Part shown: positions 11,994 to 22,310 of the stretch, piece after piece
Position numbering within the stretch: position 1 is the first letter of the stretch
Layout: the number at the start of each line of letters is the position of its first letter
Source: Bolinopsis microptera
Lineage: Eukaryota; Ctenophora; Tentaculata; Lobata; Bolinopsidae
DNA length: 64,000 bases
Direction: 5' to 3'
Assembly: GCF_026151205.1 (NCBI RefSeq)
Contig: NC_087084.1
Location: forward strand, 13,295,453-13,359,452
The notes under the pieces: model-generated
What the model was told of the DNA's origin: nothing
The model's input: only the letters and a program-made list of their open reading frames with translations
Databases searched by the model: none
Position numbers and translations under genes: made by a program

Positions 11994-13691
11994 TCAGTAT
12001 CTGTGTCCTTGTCTGTATCTGCCAGCTATAACTGGTTTGAAGTCGTGAGTCTTGGGCACTTCATCAGTAAACGCCGCACTGAAAATACAGTTCGTCAATA
12101 CATCGTAATAACAAGACAGATTTGTCAGTAATTTTCATCGTTAAGAATAATTGATAATAGCTATGTATGTCAAATTTAAATGTTGACCTACGCCATAACC
12201 GGACACTGATTAGTAAAAACTAGATTGTTGAGGTGGTTTCTACTCACTATGGTGAAATATTGTGGTGGTTTTAAACTAATTTCAACACTACAAATTTATT
12301 ACATTTATTGAGGACGTTACAGAAGGAATTAGTTTAATGTAGTTGGAGGAGTCCCCACTCTCCTCACGTCCAACAATGGCGTTTCTCTCGTAGCAAATAT
12401 AAAGGTCTGCGCCGCGTACGTTTATATAGGCGCGCGGCGCAGACTGGAGGAAATTACACTGTGTAAGCTCGATCAGGTGTAATGTAATATTTACGGCTTA
12501 AAGGTTTACTTACAATTCAGCCATGAAAGGCTCGAATGTTAACACCTCCGCGTGTTCTCGTTCTATTTGTTTCAGCGTTATTCCTCGCTCTACAACGTTA
12601 GCTCGATCCACCATGTTTCGTAGGTAGTAGTCTGAAATGTGTTACAAAGTGAGGGAAAGACACGTGACACGCTATAAACCAATCAGGACGCAGCCAGGAA
12701 TAATCCTGGTGACGATCGCATTATCGCAGTAACGTATCATAAACTCAGCAATTATCAACCAGCAAAAAAGAATTCATGTAGTAAAGTTCATCCACTAGTC
12801 TCTCTTTGGAGCGTATTATGCATTCACCCAAATTTCAGCAAATTATAATTTATTAAACGGTTTATGAGTTTATCGTCAATTCACAGAATTGGCCATGGAT
12901 TGATTTTTAGTCAAAAAGAAAACTAAGTTTGATAACTTACACAGCCAAAATATTCCGAAAAATCCAATAGCAGTTTGGAAGATCGTACTCTTGTTCCATT
13001 CAAACGTGGAATCTAAATTTTCTCTCGAAATAAACCACCTGAAAACGAATGATAATGTCAAATTCATGTAAAGAAGATGATAAAGCTTTTCATTAGATAC
13101 CTCTTCAAAAAGGATGAATCATAACCATCACTTAGGCTTTTTGTACTACCATAAAGGATAGAAACAGTATTTATATTTATAAAGCTTAACTTTGTGAAAA
13201 TAAAATAACCATGTAACCATGTTATAAACATCACCACATATTTAGATGGATTAAAGTTTAAACATTGAAATACCAACATACCTATCATGGGCTGGGTCCA
13301 TAAGACGATGCTGACTGTCGTGACGCCACACGTCCATGTTATGGTAAGCCTGAAATATTGCGGAGTTAGAATTAGATAAAATAATTATTTGGTACAACAG
13401 CGTGTTATGATACAGAATAACTTAGACTAACCTGCTATAATAGACCAAAATTGGCAAATTTTATTACAATGAAAAGTTTTAGAAATGTTTATGTGGTGCC
13501 GAGTAAATTAGAATTGAAACATCACAAAAAATCGAAAATTAACATTTCTGCTACAGAATGGAGTATGAAGAATAACCTTCGTTGAAACTTACCGGAGAAA
13601 CTTTTTCTCCTCTCTTGTTGATATATTGGTTCCGCGCACGTGCATGCAACGTGTTCGTCACACGTGCAAGGGTCACGTGCGTAAATCTCAT
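11994..13691 (-). CDS. Small probable mitochondrial membrane protein, five exons, unassigned
   Basis: Exons on the minus strand are 13691-13593 (ATG), 13349-13282, 13038-12941, 12631-12514 and 12078-11994 (TGA), all GT..AG with consistent phases, giving 155 residues. The N-terminus is basic and free of acidic residues until about residue 29 (MRFTHVTLARVTNTLHARAR), like a mitochondrial presequence. One hydrophobic segment follows at about residues 73-90 (STIFQTAIGFFGIFWLYYYL), then a charged tail (NMVDRANVVERGITLKQIER) ending GRYRQGHRY. This build (presequence, short matrix part, one membrane span, polar tail) is like accessory subunits of respiratory complexes such as complex I, but I cannot match it to a named subunit. 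It lies 480 bp downstream of the NUP62 stop on the same strand. Confidence 0.75.
12341..12450. repeat. Dispersed repeat with GC-rich hairpin in intron 4
   Basis: GTCTGCGCCGCG (12405-12416) and CGCGGCGCAGAC (12433-12444) are perfect inverted repeats around a TATATAGG-containing loop. The preceding segment (AACAATGGCGTTTCTCTCG) recurs in diverged inverted form near 17155-17215 (AGAAACGCCATC), so this looks like an old mobile repeat. Confidence 0.6.
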
Positions 13692-14169
13692 GACCTAATA
13701 AGGGAGCAAAATTAAAATTTTGAAAATTTGATTTTACACGCTCTTGGAATACATTTCCATCGTTTAATGATTATAACCAGTCAAAATTAACTTGATCTGA
13801 TACTCTGGATAATATTCATTTGGCAAGAAATATAGAGCGAAAAAGTATCAGTATTTCGAATATGTAAATTATCTGCGAATGATACCTAAAGAAGGAGTTG
13901 AAATTTAAATACAAATACGTACAAATATTGTAAGATAGTTAAAACGCGTTCCAGATCTTTTCAATTTTGTAAATTAAGGGTTGAAGAATGTAAGAATATT
14001 TTATGAAACCCAGGCCCAGCACGCAGAAAGGTTTACTTTCAAACATTTATTTTCAGCAAGCGATGCATGGGAAGAAATGAGATACTTAACTCGCTTATAA
14101 ATACATAGTTAAAATTTATTTAATTAAATCCGACATATTAATTAAATTAATTAAAACAGTGGCAAATCT

Positions 14170-17100
14170 TCACTCGAATGCCATCTTGAAGTTCTTCTCC
14201 TGTTCCCGTTTTTTAACGTCGCACAGCAGGCTGACATCCTCCACACGTTTCTGTAGCACTATGGAATGTTGATCTATCCACACTAGTGCGTCCATGTGCA
14301 TGTTTAGAATTTTAGATATCTGGAGGGAATATTTCTAGATTAATCACTGAAGGAGACGATAGGACAAACAAACAAACAAACAAACAAACAAACAAACAAA
14401 CAAACAAACAAACAAACAAACAAACAAACAAACAAACAAACAAACAAACAAACAAACAAACAAACAAACAAACAAACAAACAAACAAACAAACAAACAAA
14501 CAAACAGCTCCTCATTACCTGGTACATTGGATTATTCTCGTCCTGGTTGCTAGAGTTGACTGAGTTGAGGTGTTCTATAACCTCCGTCACGTCCCCTGAC
14601 ATCTGCTGTAATTGTCCGTCTATGTGTTCTGCCAAGGAGTAGGTCTTTTCTCGCTCGTTATCCGAGTACTGGTTGTTTAATGACACTCCTGAGGACAACC
14701 TTGTTAACTGCGTCATTTGTATGAATGATTTGTAAACTTGATCAGTTAGATTGGACTAGAAAGATCATGTGATTCGGACATTTATTGAGACAATCATCAT
14801 ATCAATTATATAATGAGGTAACCATCCAACTTCAAATGTTATGTGCTACACTAGAAAATAGTATAACACGGAAGTAAATTACAGTTAATTAGATAAAGAA
14901 GGAATAAAACCTGCAGATTTAATCTTCTCCTCGAGAGGTTGGAGCATGTCTTCCAACTCCTGCTGTTGAGATGAGATAAAGTCCAGGTCGTGGTTTAGCC
15001 GCTGCTGATCTGCTCGCACTTTTTCTACTTCGTTATTTAAATCTGAAAGATGGGTCACTAAGAGGGATAATGTTCACTGACTCACTTTTAATTCCATTTA
15101 AGTTAGATTTGGTCCTAATTTTGTGATCAACCGGTTTTGTCTTGCTTTTGGTATCTGTCATATACTGATTCCTTCCTTCACCTCTTTACGTTACGTTCCA
15201 GTTACATGTCAAGCGTTGCTGTCAAATCAAGAAAATCCTCTAGTTAACAGTTTAATAAGTACTAATAAAATACAAACTAACCTAGAACTTGTTCAGCGTT
15301 GCTCATCAGCAACTTTAATAAAACACAAACTAACCTAGAACTTGTTCAGCGTTGCTCATCAGCAACTTTAATAAAACACAAACTAACCTAGAACTTGTTC
15401 AGCGTTGCTCATCAGCAACTTTAATAAAACACAAACTAACCTAGAACTTGTTCAGCGTTGCTCATCAGTAACTTGTCCCACTGGTTCACTTGGTTAGCTT
15501 GTCTCATGAACATCTGCTCCTGTTCCTCCAGATCCACACTCCACTTGTTTATCAGCTCCTCTATCTGCACATTAGTAGGGTAATTTGAGTTAATTAGGGA
15601 TAATTAATGATTAGTTTAATTAACTAATTAGGACAATTAATTGAGCTGACAAAGAGTATTATCTCCATATAAAATCACTGACCTGTTTATACGAGTAGGA
15701 TGAAGTAGTAGTCGCGGTGGCGGCTGCTGGTGCGGTCGTGCTTGCTATCGCTGTAATTATGAAATTATTATGTAATTATGAAAAACATTAATGTTTGTAA
15801 TTATGAAAAACATTCTTTAATCAGAGAAAATAATGAAGTATTACATGAGTTCCCCGCCATTTTATAGGGGGAGTATTGGGTCAGGCTATACTGTGCTTAC
15901 ATTGTGTAAATTTATGCTCAACCCAAGTGAATCCATACTAAGTCTATCAATTTTCATCAGCAGTGGTAACAAACATTAACGATTTTGAACATCAAACAGA
16001 ATCATTTAAAAGCTCCAAAACTCCCAACAGATAACGTACATGTGGTACCACCGAGACTGAGGCCAGTAGAAGCAGGAGCTGCACTGGTGGTGGTTCCTCC
16101 TAACTTAAACCCGGTACTGAGGAGAGAGGAGGAGCCGGTGGTGGTGGTTGAGGTGCTGGCAGGACCTGCGGAGGAAGCTCCCAGTAGTCCACCGCCTGTG
16201 GAGTGTGGTCATAAATTTTGGATGACGGAGTTGTATGAAAATTATGATATTCCGGTAACAGAAGCAATGTTCAAAAATTAACGTTAAAATCTCGCATTAA
16301 ACCATGATAACGAACATCAGTCAATTCTCCAGATTTACGGTATGTTCTACTTCCTTACCTTTTACCACGGCTACTGGAACCGAACAGTTCTGAGTATAAT
16401 GAACTTCAATAAGACTCACCTAATGAAGGAGTAGCAGTGGTGGCAGCAGAAGATAACCCCCCAAACAAGGATTTAGTAGTCGCAGCACTTGCCGTCACCG
16501 CGGCAGCTGTACTAGTTCCCCCAAACATAGACCCTGCAGTAGAGGCTGCTGTTCCAAAGGAGAGAGCTGGTTTTGCAGTGGGAGCTGCAGCAGTACCCCC
16601 AAAAAGGGAGGTAGTCCCGGGTGTGGCTGAGGGTGCTGTAGCGGGATTGTATGATAGGTTACCAAAGAGGGATGGAGTGCTGGTTGCTGCTGTTGGGGCG
16701 GCGGGGGCAGTTCCTCCAAAGAGGCTTGGTTTTGCTGTTCCTCCTCCTGAATAAAAGAGAAGATCAGTGAAAGTAGATACTTAAAGTCGCAAAAAAAGGT
16801 CTGCGATGCACCTGACATGAATTAGAATAAATTGACAGCACTGTTAAGTTAACGTCCAAGTAACTAAAATGTAACTCACCAAAGAGGGGTGTGCTAGCTG
16901 CTGGTGCACCGGTCGTAGCACCGAACAAAGATGTTCCACCTGCAGCTAGAAATAGGATGATATTAGTGTTGTTGGATTGTAAGTAAAAATCTTGAGTCTC
17001 ATACTTAAATTAATATCAACAGTTGGTTTTAACCATCAACAACGATATTCGTAGTCGTCAAATCTTTGATTTAATTTAACTCCGTGTATTTTTTGAACTA

Positions 17101-18053
17101 CTGTCTATCCCGCTACTTTATCACGAAAACTTCAATCACAAATAATATTTGAGAGAAGAGAAACGCCATCTATCTTAGGACGCGAGGAGAGTTAGACTCC
17201 ACAGACTACATAAAATCAATTCTTATAATCGTATTTATTTTATTATTATATTATGACGCAGTGAAACTATCAATATATTGGGACTTACCACCCCATGGCA
17301 ACATTAAAATACATTGACTCTATTACATCCCTGTTAATATATGATTTTGTAATGTATGGTCCTGTTAATATATGATTTTAGTTTTATTTAACGGTGGTCC
17401 AACATCTACTGATTAAGATACCTGATGAAATGTCCTGAATCTTATTACTAGTGGCAGTAAAGTGATAACTTTCGGTGCGTCAATATTAACAGTTACAAAA
17501 ATGACAGTATCGTTTTCAGGGAGCGGTAAATACTAAATTGTGGAATTTAAAGTTATAACCTTGGTTATCAAATGCTTTTTAGGTACCTAACAGGTTGTTT
17601 TCAAAAATAAGACCAGATGATGAAAAGCTGCCATTAACAACAATAATGAAAATCGCGCAGTGCGCGCGAAAACAAGAGCCCTTTTGTACACAAGTGTTAA
17701 ATTGATTCGCGTCGTTTGTCGAAGGAGAATTATATAGCAATTCGGAGATTCCCTCATCTCTGTTGAAGGATGGAATCTATGAAGGATCTCTTCATACTGA
17801 TAACTAGTACTTATCAGAAAACATATAAAGCGTCGAGCAAGTGCAAATTGGTAAATGACAAATCTTTTAAGTTAAGCTCTTGATTTTGTAATGTATGATC
17901 CTGTTAATATATGATTTTGTAATGTATGATCCTGTTAATATATGATTTTTACTCACCAGCAGGTGTACCAAAGAGTGATGGTGTACCAGCAGCAGGAGGT
18001 TTAGCACCACCAAACAGGTTACTAGCTCCCCCCGTGTTTCCAAACAGAGACAT
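14170..18053 (-). CDS. NUP62: Nucleoporin 62 (FG nucleoporin of the central channel)
   Basis: Central-channel nucleoporin, expected to pair with Nup58 and Nup54 through its coiled coil and to bind transport receptors through FG repeats. Minus-strand exons: 18053-17957 (ATG), 16945-16880, 16746-16420, 16195-16040, 15750-15683, 15564-15441, 15042-14911, 14736-14519 and 14319-14170 (TGA). Phases agree throughout and give 445 residues (human about 522). The start MSLFGNTGG is followed by a low-complexity Ala/Thr/Ser/Pro region with SLFG, PLFG, SMFG and SLFGG motifs to about residue 215. From about residue 239 the Nsp1_C domain reads IEELINKWSVDLEEQEQMFM, then DLNNEVEKVRADQQRLNHDL, REKTYSLAEHIDGQLQQM, and ends NMHMDALVWIDQHS and KKREQEKNFKMAFE. 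The 14736 acceptor was chosen because the one further upstream runs into a stop. It is probably intact. Odd points: a minisatellite copies the donor at 15440, and intron 1 carries a duplicate of the 5' flank. Confidence 0.95.
14364..14506. repeat. (CAAA)n microsatellite filling a NUP62 intron
   Basis: About 35 CAAA units, (TTTG)n on the transcribed strand. They make up most of the 199-bp intron between the NUP62 exons ending at 14519 and starting at 14319. Read as protein it gives a meaningless CLFV repeat. Confidence 0.97.
15281..15492 (-). repeat. 53-bp tandem repeat that multiplies a NUP62 splice donor
   Basis: Units start at 15281, 15334, 15387 and 15440. The 15440 copy is the real exon end (minus strand CAAGTTCTAG then GTTAGT). 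The three others, downstream in the intron, repeat the last codons (ATGAGCAACGCTGAACAAGT) and the GTTAGT donor, giving four equivalent donors in a row. Fifty-three is not a multiple of three, so use of one or two extra donors would shift the frame. Confidence 0.9.
17381..17880. repeat. Intronic copy of the NUP62 upstream region (partner 18284-18831)
   Basis: About 500 bp, from GTTTTATTTAACGGTGG to TTAAGTTAAGCTC. It matches 18284-18831 along its length (AGGGAGCGGTAAATACTAAA, CGCGCAGTGCGCGCGAAAAC and other identical blocks). Differences are mainly one-to-few-base insertions or deletions, the upstream copy being about 48 bp longer. Flanking copies of ATGTATG.TCCTGTTAATAT lie on both sides (17325-17380 and 17887-17946). 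See findings. Confidence 0.9.
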
Positions 18054-18283
18054 TCTTTATTCTAATGGTTGTTGTTATGGTTATTAAATATGTAAGATTG
18101 AATTCCTTGGATGAATAAAATGGTAAATTGTTTTATTTATAGAAGTTATAACGGAATTAAGCCGCTTCGTAGAGTCCTTTTATCTATTAAGACAGGTATT
18201 AACTTTATAATCCCTCTCTTTGCACACAAAGATCAAAGTTTTTCAATTTGTCCCCATGGCCCAGACATAAAGAGGACTCTCTA

Positions 18284-18831
18284 GTTTTATTTAACGGTGG
18301 TTCAACCATTCTACTGATTAAGATGACCTGATGAAAAGTACCTGAATCGTATTACCTAGTGGCAGATCAAAGATGATAACTTTCCGGTGCGTCAGATATT
18401 TAATCAGTTCACCAAAAATGAACAGTATCGTTTTTCAGGGAGCGGTAAATACTAAATTGTGGTAATCTTTAACAGTTATATAACTTGGTTATCAAAATCT
18501 AGTAAGTAACCTACACAAGGTTGTTTTCAAATTAAGACCAGTGCATGAAAAGCGGTGCCATATAACAACAAATAAATAAAATCGCGCAGTGCGCGCGAAA
18601 ACAAGAGCCCTTTTGTAACTAAAGTGTCTAAATTGATTCGCGCGTTCCGTCGAAGGAGAATTATTATAGCCAGATTCGGAGATTCCCCATTCCATCTTTG
18701 TTGAAGGATGGAATCCTATTGAAGGACATCTCTACTCTATACTGATAACTTAGTACTTACCAGAAAAACAATAAAAGCGTGAGCATGGCAAATGTGGTAA
18801 AAAAACGACAAATCTTTTAAAATTACAGCTC
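18284..18831. repeat. Upstream copy of the duplicated NUP62 5' flank
   Basis: Second member of the pair with 17381-17880. It lies 230-780 bp upstream of the NUP62 start codon, so it may hold promoter sequence. It carries extra single bases relative to the intronic copy every ten or so positions. Confidence 0.85.
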
Positions 18832-20340
18832 ATTTACATTTTACACCGTACAATACAAATCAAGGTAAAATTGATTACATATGAAACGATAAAACCATTA
18901 AAATCATTCACTGCAAGACTGTTCGCATACCTAATAAAACCTATTTTTAAACATTTAAAAAATCATAATCAAAATACACAACTGTCACCTACAAAAATAA
19001 ATCACGATACTACAGGTATAAAACTATAAATCATACAAGGTTATAGGATTATAGTACCATAAGCACATTATAGTTCTATAATGTACTTATGGTACGGCAC
19101 AAGACAACAGTCTTGGGAATATCTTCTGACCAAGATTTTGAGTAAAATTTTAAGTAAAAGTCCTTTAAAACTAAATAAAAGGTTAACATGAAAGGAAGAA
19201 CATGCAAATACCCAATGCTGAAACAGTTCTTGTCCAAAAATATGATCTCGAGGCCCTACCAGGTAAAATCTGAAAAAGAGGAACTATTTCAATAACTGTG
19301 CAAAAATTTTAATCAACAAAAGATTAAGTTTCCAGGGGCAGGTTTTCTTGACGCGTGAGAATTTAGACAGCAAAATTGTACATATTGCTCATTTGATGGA
19401 AGTTCGATTTTATTACATAGATCGATGGCTTTGTCCTTTTATATTTATGGCAAAACATTCCATCTTTTACATAGTCGATCATTGCATACCAAACTTAGAT
19501 GCTTATTCACCGGAAGATGATGTAACGCACATCACGATTCATGAAATCAATTAACCGTGAAACGTATAGAATTGTTTGCAAAATACTAAATTATTTCGAA
19601 TTTCCATTTCCATAAAACCATCAGGATGTTACATACCATATAATGTTACTGTTCTAAATTAAATACCTATCGTCTCCCCCCGTGAAGTGGTTATTTTATT
19701 AACATACATGTATTATCATATTATAAGATTACTGGAAATAATAATTTCCGTTTTATTACAATATTTGTACTTTATAACAGTTACTATACTCTTCAGATTA
19801 GGTACTTCTTACGTAATCAATGGTTTCAGGCTTATCTCAAATAAATAATATAGAACCCGTGAGTTTCAGCGGCAAACCTTCTAAGTATCAAGTATGATGT
19901 TCAAAATATGCTCAAATTAAGCGATAAGGACCTAAAACGTGCATCCTCCCACATAAGATAACGCGTCACACTGCGGTACAGGACTCAAATGCAATTTCAT
20001 ACCTGACAAATTCCGTTCCTGTAGGAACAGTACGGGCGTTTCACTACATTTTGGCAACTTGCTAAATAAATATAATATCGTGTTGCACAGGCAACCCTAG
20101 ATTTGTAGAGCTTCTTGGTGGAAGTGAAAATAATCTACCAAAAGGGTTAAAAGTAAAGGTCTAAGTTATCAGTAAACAAATTTTAATCGTTTAAAATTTT
20201 TAAACTTTTTGAGTTAAAATTTTAAAATTTTAGTTCCTGTTAGAGTTAGGAATGATAATGAAAAAAAAGATAAATTAACACTGTTAACACATAAAGTTAT
20301 GAATTAAACAAAGCAACGGTTCTGGGCTTTGATAAGGACT
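18832..20340. other. AT-rich intergenic DNA
   Basis: No gene is supported. It contains a 42-bp inverted repeat at 19054-19095 (GTACCATAAG.ACATTATAG and its complement around TT) and otherwise only unremarkable sequence. A 68-codon open frame at 19348-19554 has no recognisable family features. Confidence 0.55.
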
Positions 20341-20348
20341 GTCTGTAC

Positions 20349-20597
20349 CAGTGGTGTTACGTTGCCTGTTGGCCCCCCTCGCTGAAAAAGCACCCCCCTG
20401 TTGGCCCTCCTCCCCTTTAGACGCCCCTCCCTAAAATTGAACAAATTAGATGATTTTAGAAGTGTGTTTCTAGAGCAAAACGCGCAGTTTTGCTAGTACC
20501 GTAGTTAAGTTATTCGAGATTGTCCCACATTCAAACGACGATTTGGCCCCCCCCCCCCTGCACAGCGGTGTCAGTGGGGCCCTTCGTTACGCAACTG
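20349..20597 (-). mobile_element. hAT-type MITE, copy 1
   Basis: 249 bp between CAGTGGTGTTACGTTGCCTG and GGGCCCTTCGTTACGCAACTG-like ends, flanked by GTCTGTAC (20341-20348) and GCCTGTAC (20598-20605), an 8-bp target duplication with one mismatch. The interior is C-rich and includes AGCAAAACGCGCAGTTTTGC. It is the same family as 45503-45793, in opposite orientation. Eight-bp duplications and CAGTGGCG-type ends are typical of hAT elements. Confidence 0.8.
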
Positions 20598-21131
20598 GCC
20601 TGTACGACCTACGTCCGTACTTCTGTGGAAATTTATGGACATATCTTCTAGGCCCTGCAGAAAATTGTTCTCTATCGAGCTACAAAACATTAATACATTA
20701 AGATAAAGGCTGTATCGAGATACTGTGACGTATTTATCAATTTGTTTCAAAGAGTTTAGGCACAAGAAAAGCTCAAGGGAGGAACAAAAAGTTAAACAAA
20801 CTGTTTCATAGTCTACAAGCCTCGCTGTCTTTATGTACTTTCAAAGATGGAAATTGAGTACTAAATATTTCATATACTATAGTTCATACAATTCTCTATT
20901 GTTTGGAGTTACTTCAGTGTTTATGAGAGCACGGAGCTACTCGCACAGCATTGAGGACCAACATTGACTTTAACGTGGCAATCCAATACTAAAACAATTG
21001 TTTTATTAAATATTTGTTTTATTATATCTGATGTTTCATATGATTTTTGTGTGGCCCTTACTTAGATAAATATACATGGCGGCCGCGGTGATCTCATCCG
21101 ACCAACAATACTAAATTCAGCCAAGTAATTT

Positions 21132-22310
21132 ATGATTTTATATCTTAATATAGATGAGTTCAGCATCGAAGACCCTGGAGGATTTACTTGTTTCCTCGAC
21201 ATACAATTTACATTTGACGTCGATGGAAACCTCCAGACTGACCTGTATGTAAAGGAAACTGATTCTAGGTCTTATCTATACTTTGGATCCACCCATCCTA
21301 ACCATGTCTACAGCAGCATCATCTATTCCCAATGTCTCCGTCTCCGCCGTATCATCAATGACAATGATAGGTTAGCCCTAAGAATCGACGAGCTGAAAGA
21401 GTGCTTTTCGAACTCAAACTACCCGACAAAGATGATCAACAACATCTCTTCGAAGGTGAAAACATTCGAACGCAGGCTCCCCACCTGCAGGGATACCTCG
21501 AACAGTTCTATAATGCTCCCTGTGTCCCCTGATAACACAATACGTGTTATCTCCACCTTCGGAGGTGACGCGGCACTGATAGACGTAATTGAAAAGTTTG
21601 AGTCCACCATAGAGACTTCTCCGAGTTTGTCGTCTACCTCTAACACCGACACGACAAGTACAACGGAGACTACCAACAAGGATAGAAACACCGGCAAAAG
21701 ACTATTCAGTTATGTTAAACGATCAGGTGCATCTTTGCGGAGAAGACTCCTCAACCCACAATTGCACGCAGAGAATAACACTATAACAATAACAGAACCT
21801 TGCCATCAAAGAAATTGTAAGTGTTGTGCAATGATAGGAAGTGAAAAGTGTTATTGTATTAATGGAGTCAAGATAAGACAAGCTCCAGGGACCTGTTCTA
21901 GCTACAACATAGTCTATATATTCATTTGTAAATTATGTCCATCTCCTTTCTGCTATGTTGGACGTACCATTAGGACTTTGCATGAAAGAGTAACCGAACA
22001 TAGAGCTAACTATTATAAATTATTGAAAGACCCTTCCTTAAAACTTAGTGATGATTTTTTATCTGATGATAGTGACACCTATAGTTTAGCAGCTCACCTT
22101 ATAGACTCACATAACCTTTCCAATAGACCTGATTTTGATGCTTCTTATAATGTTTTTATCCTAAAGAATTCTAGTCCTAGTAATTTAGAAGTTAACGAAC
22201 ATCTACTTATACAAAAACTCAGAACTTTGAAACCATATGGTATTAATTCATGTGATCCTTTTGGTATGCCACTTTTATTTGAAAATAAAACTTTTGACAA
22301 TGGTCCTTAA
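21132..22310 (+). CDS. Penelope-like retroelement, 3' part with GIY-YIG endonuclease (5' truncated)
   Basis: 392-codon open frame. The start of the frame matches the region after the reverse-transcriptase catalytic core (FTCFLDIQFTFDVDG, then SRSYLYFGSTHPNHVYSSII, typical of Penelope RT thumb). A cysteine cluster follows (CHQRNCKCCAM, about residue 233), then a GIY-YIG endonuclease (YNIVYIFICKLCPSPFCYVG with the conserved Arg in RTIRTLHERVTEHR, about residues 259-297). The RT fingers and palm with the YxDD box are absent upstream, so the copy is dead as an autonomous unit. The ATG used is simply the first in the truncated frame. The open frame shows little decay, suggesting a fairly recent insertion. 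The 3' limit is uncertain, perhaps near 22640. Confidence 0.92.
   Translation: MILYLNIDEFSIEDPGGFTCFLDIQFTFDVDGNLQTDLYVKETDSRSYLYFGSTHPNHVYSSIIYSQCLRLRRIINDNDRLALRIDELKECFSNSNYPTKMINNISSKVKTFERRLPTCRDTSNSSIMLPVSPDNTIRVISTFGGDAALIDVIEKFESTIETSPSLSSTSNTDTTSTTETTNKDRNTGKRLFSYVKRSGASLRRRLLNPQLHAENNTITITEPCHQRNCKCCAMIGSEKCYCINGVKIRQAPGTCSSYNIVYIFICKLCPSPFCYVGRTIRTLHERVTEHRANYYKLLKDPSLKLSDDFLSDDSDTYSLAAHLIDSHNLSNRPDFDASYNVFILKNSSPSNLEVNEHLLIQKLRTLKPYGINSCDPFGMPLLFENKTFDNGP

Noticed and set aside
14312-14716. Minus-strand frame with CLFV repeats
   Set aside because: Read-through of a real NUP62 exon into the (TTTG)n intron; the real exon stops at 14519.
15985-16818. Plus-strand Val/Pro/Ala-rich frames and a Gln/Pro-rich minus frame
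   Set aside because: Shadows of the NUP62 FG-repeat exons at 16040-16195 and 16420-16746, which fit the minus-strand gene in another frame.
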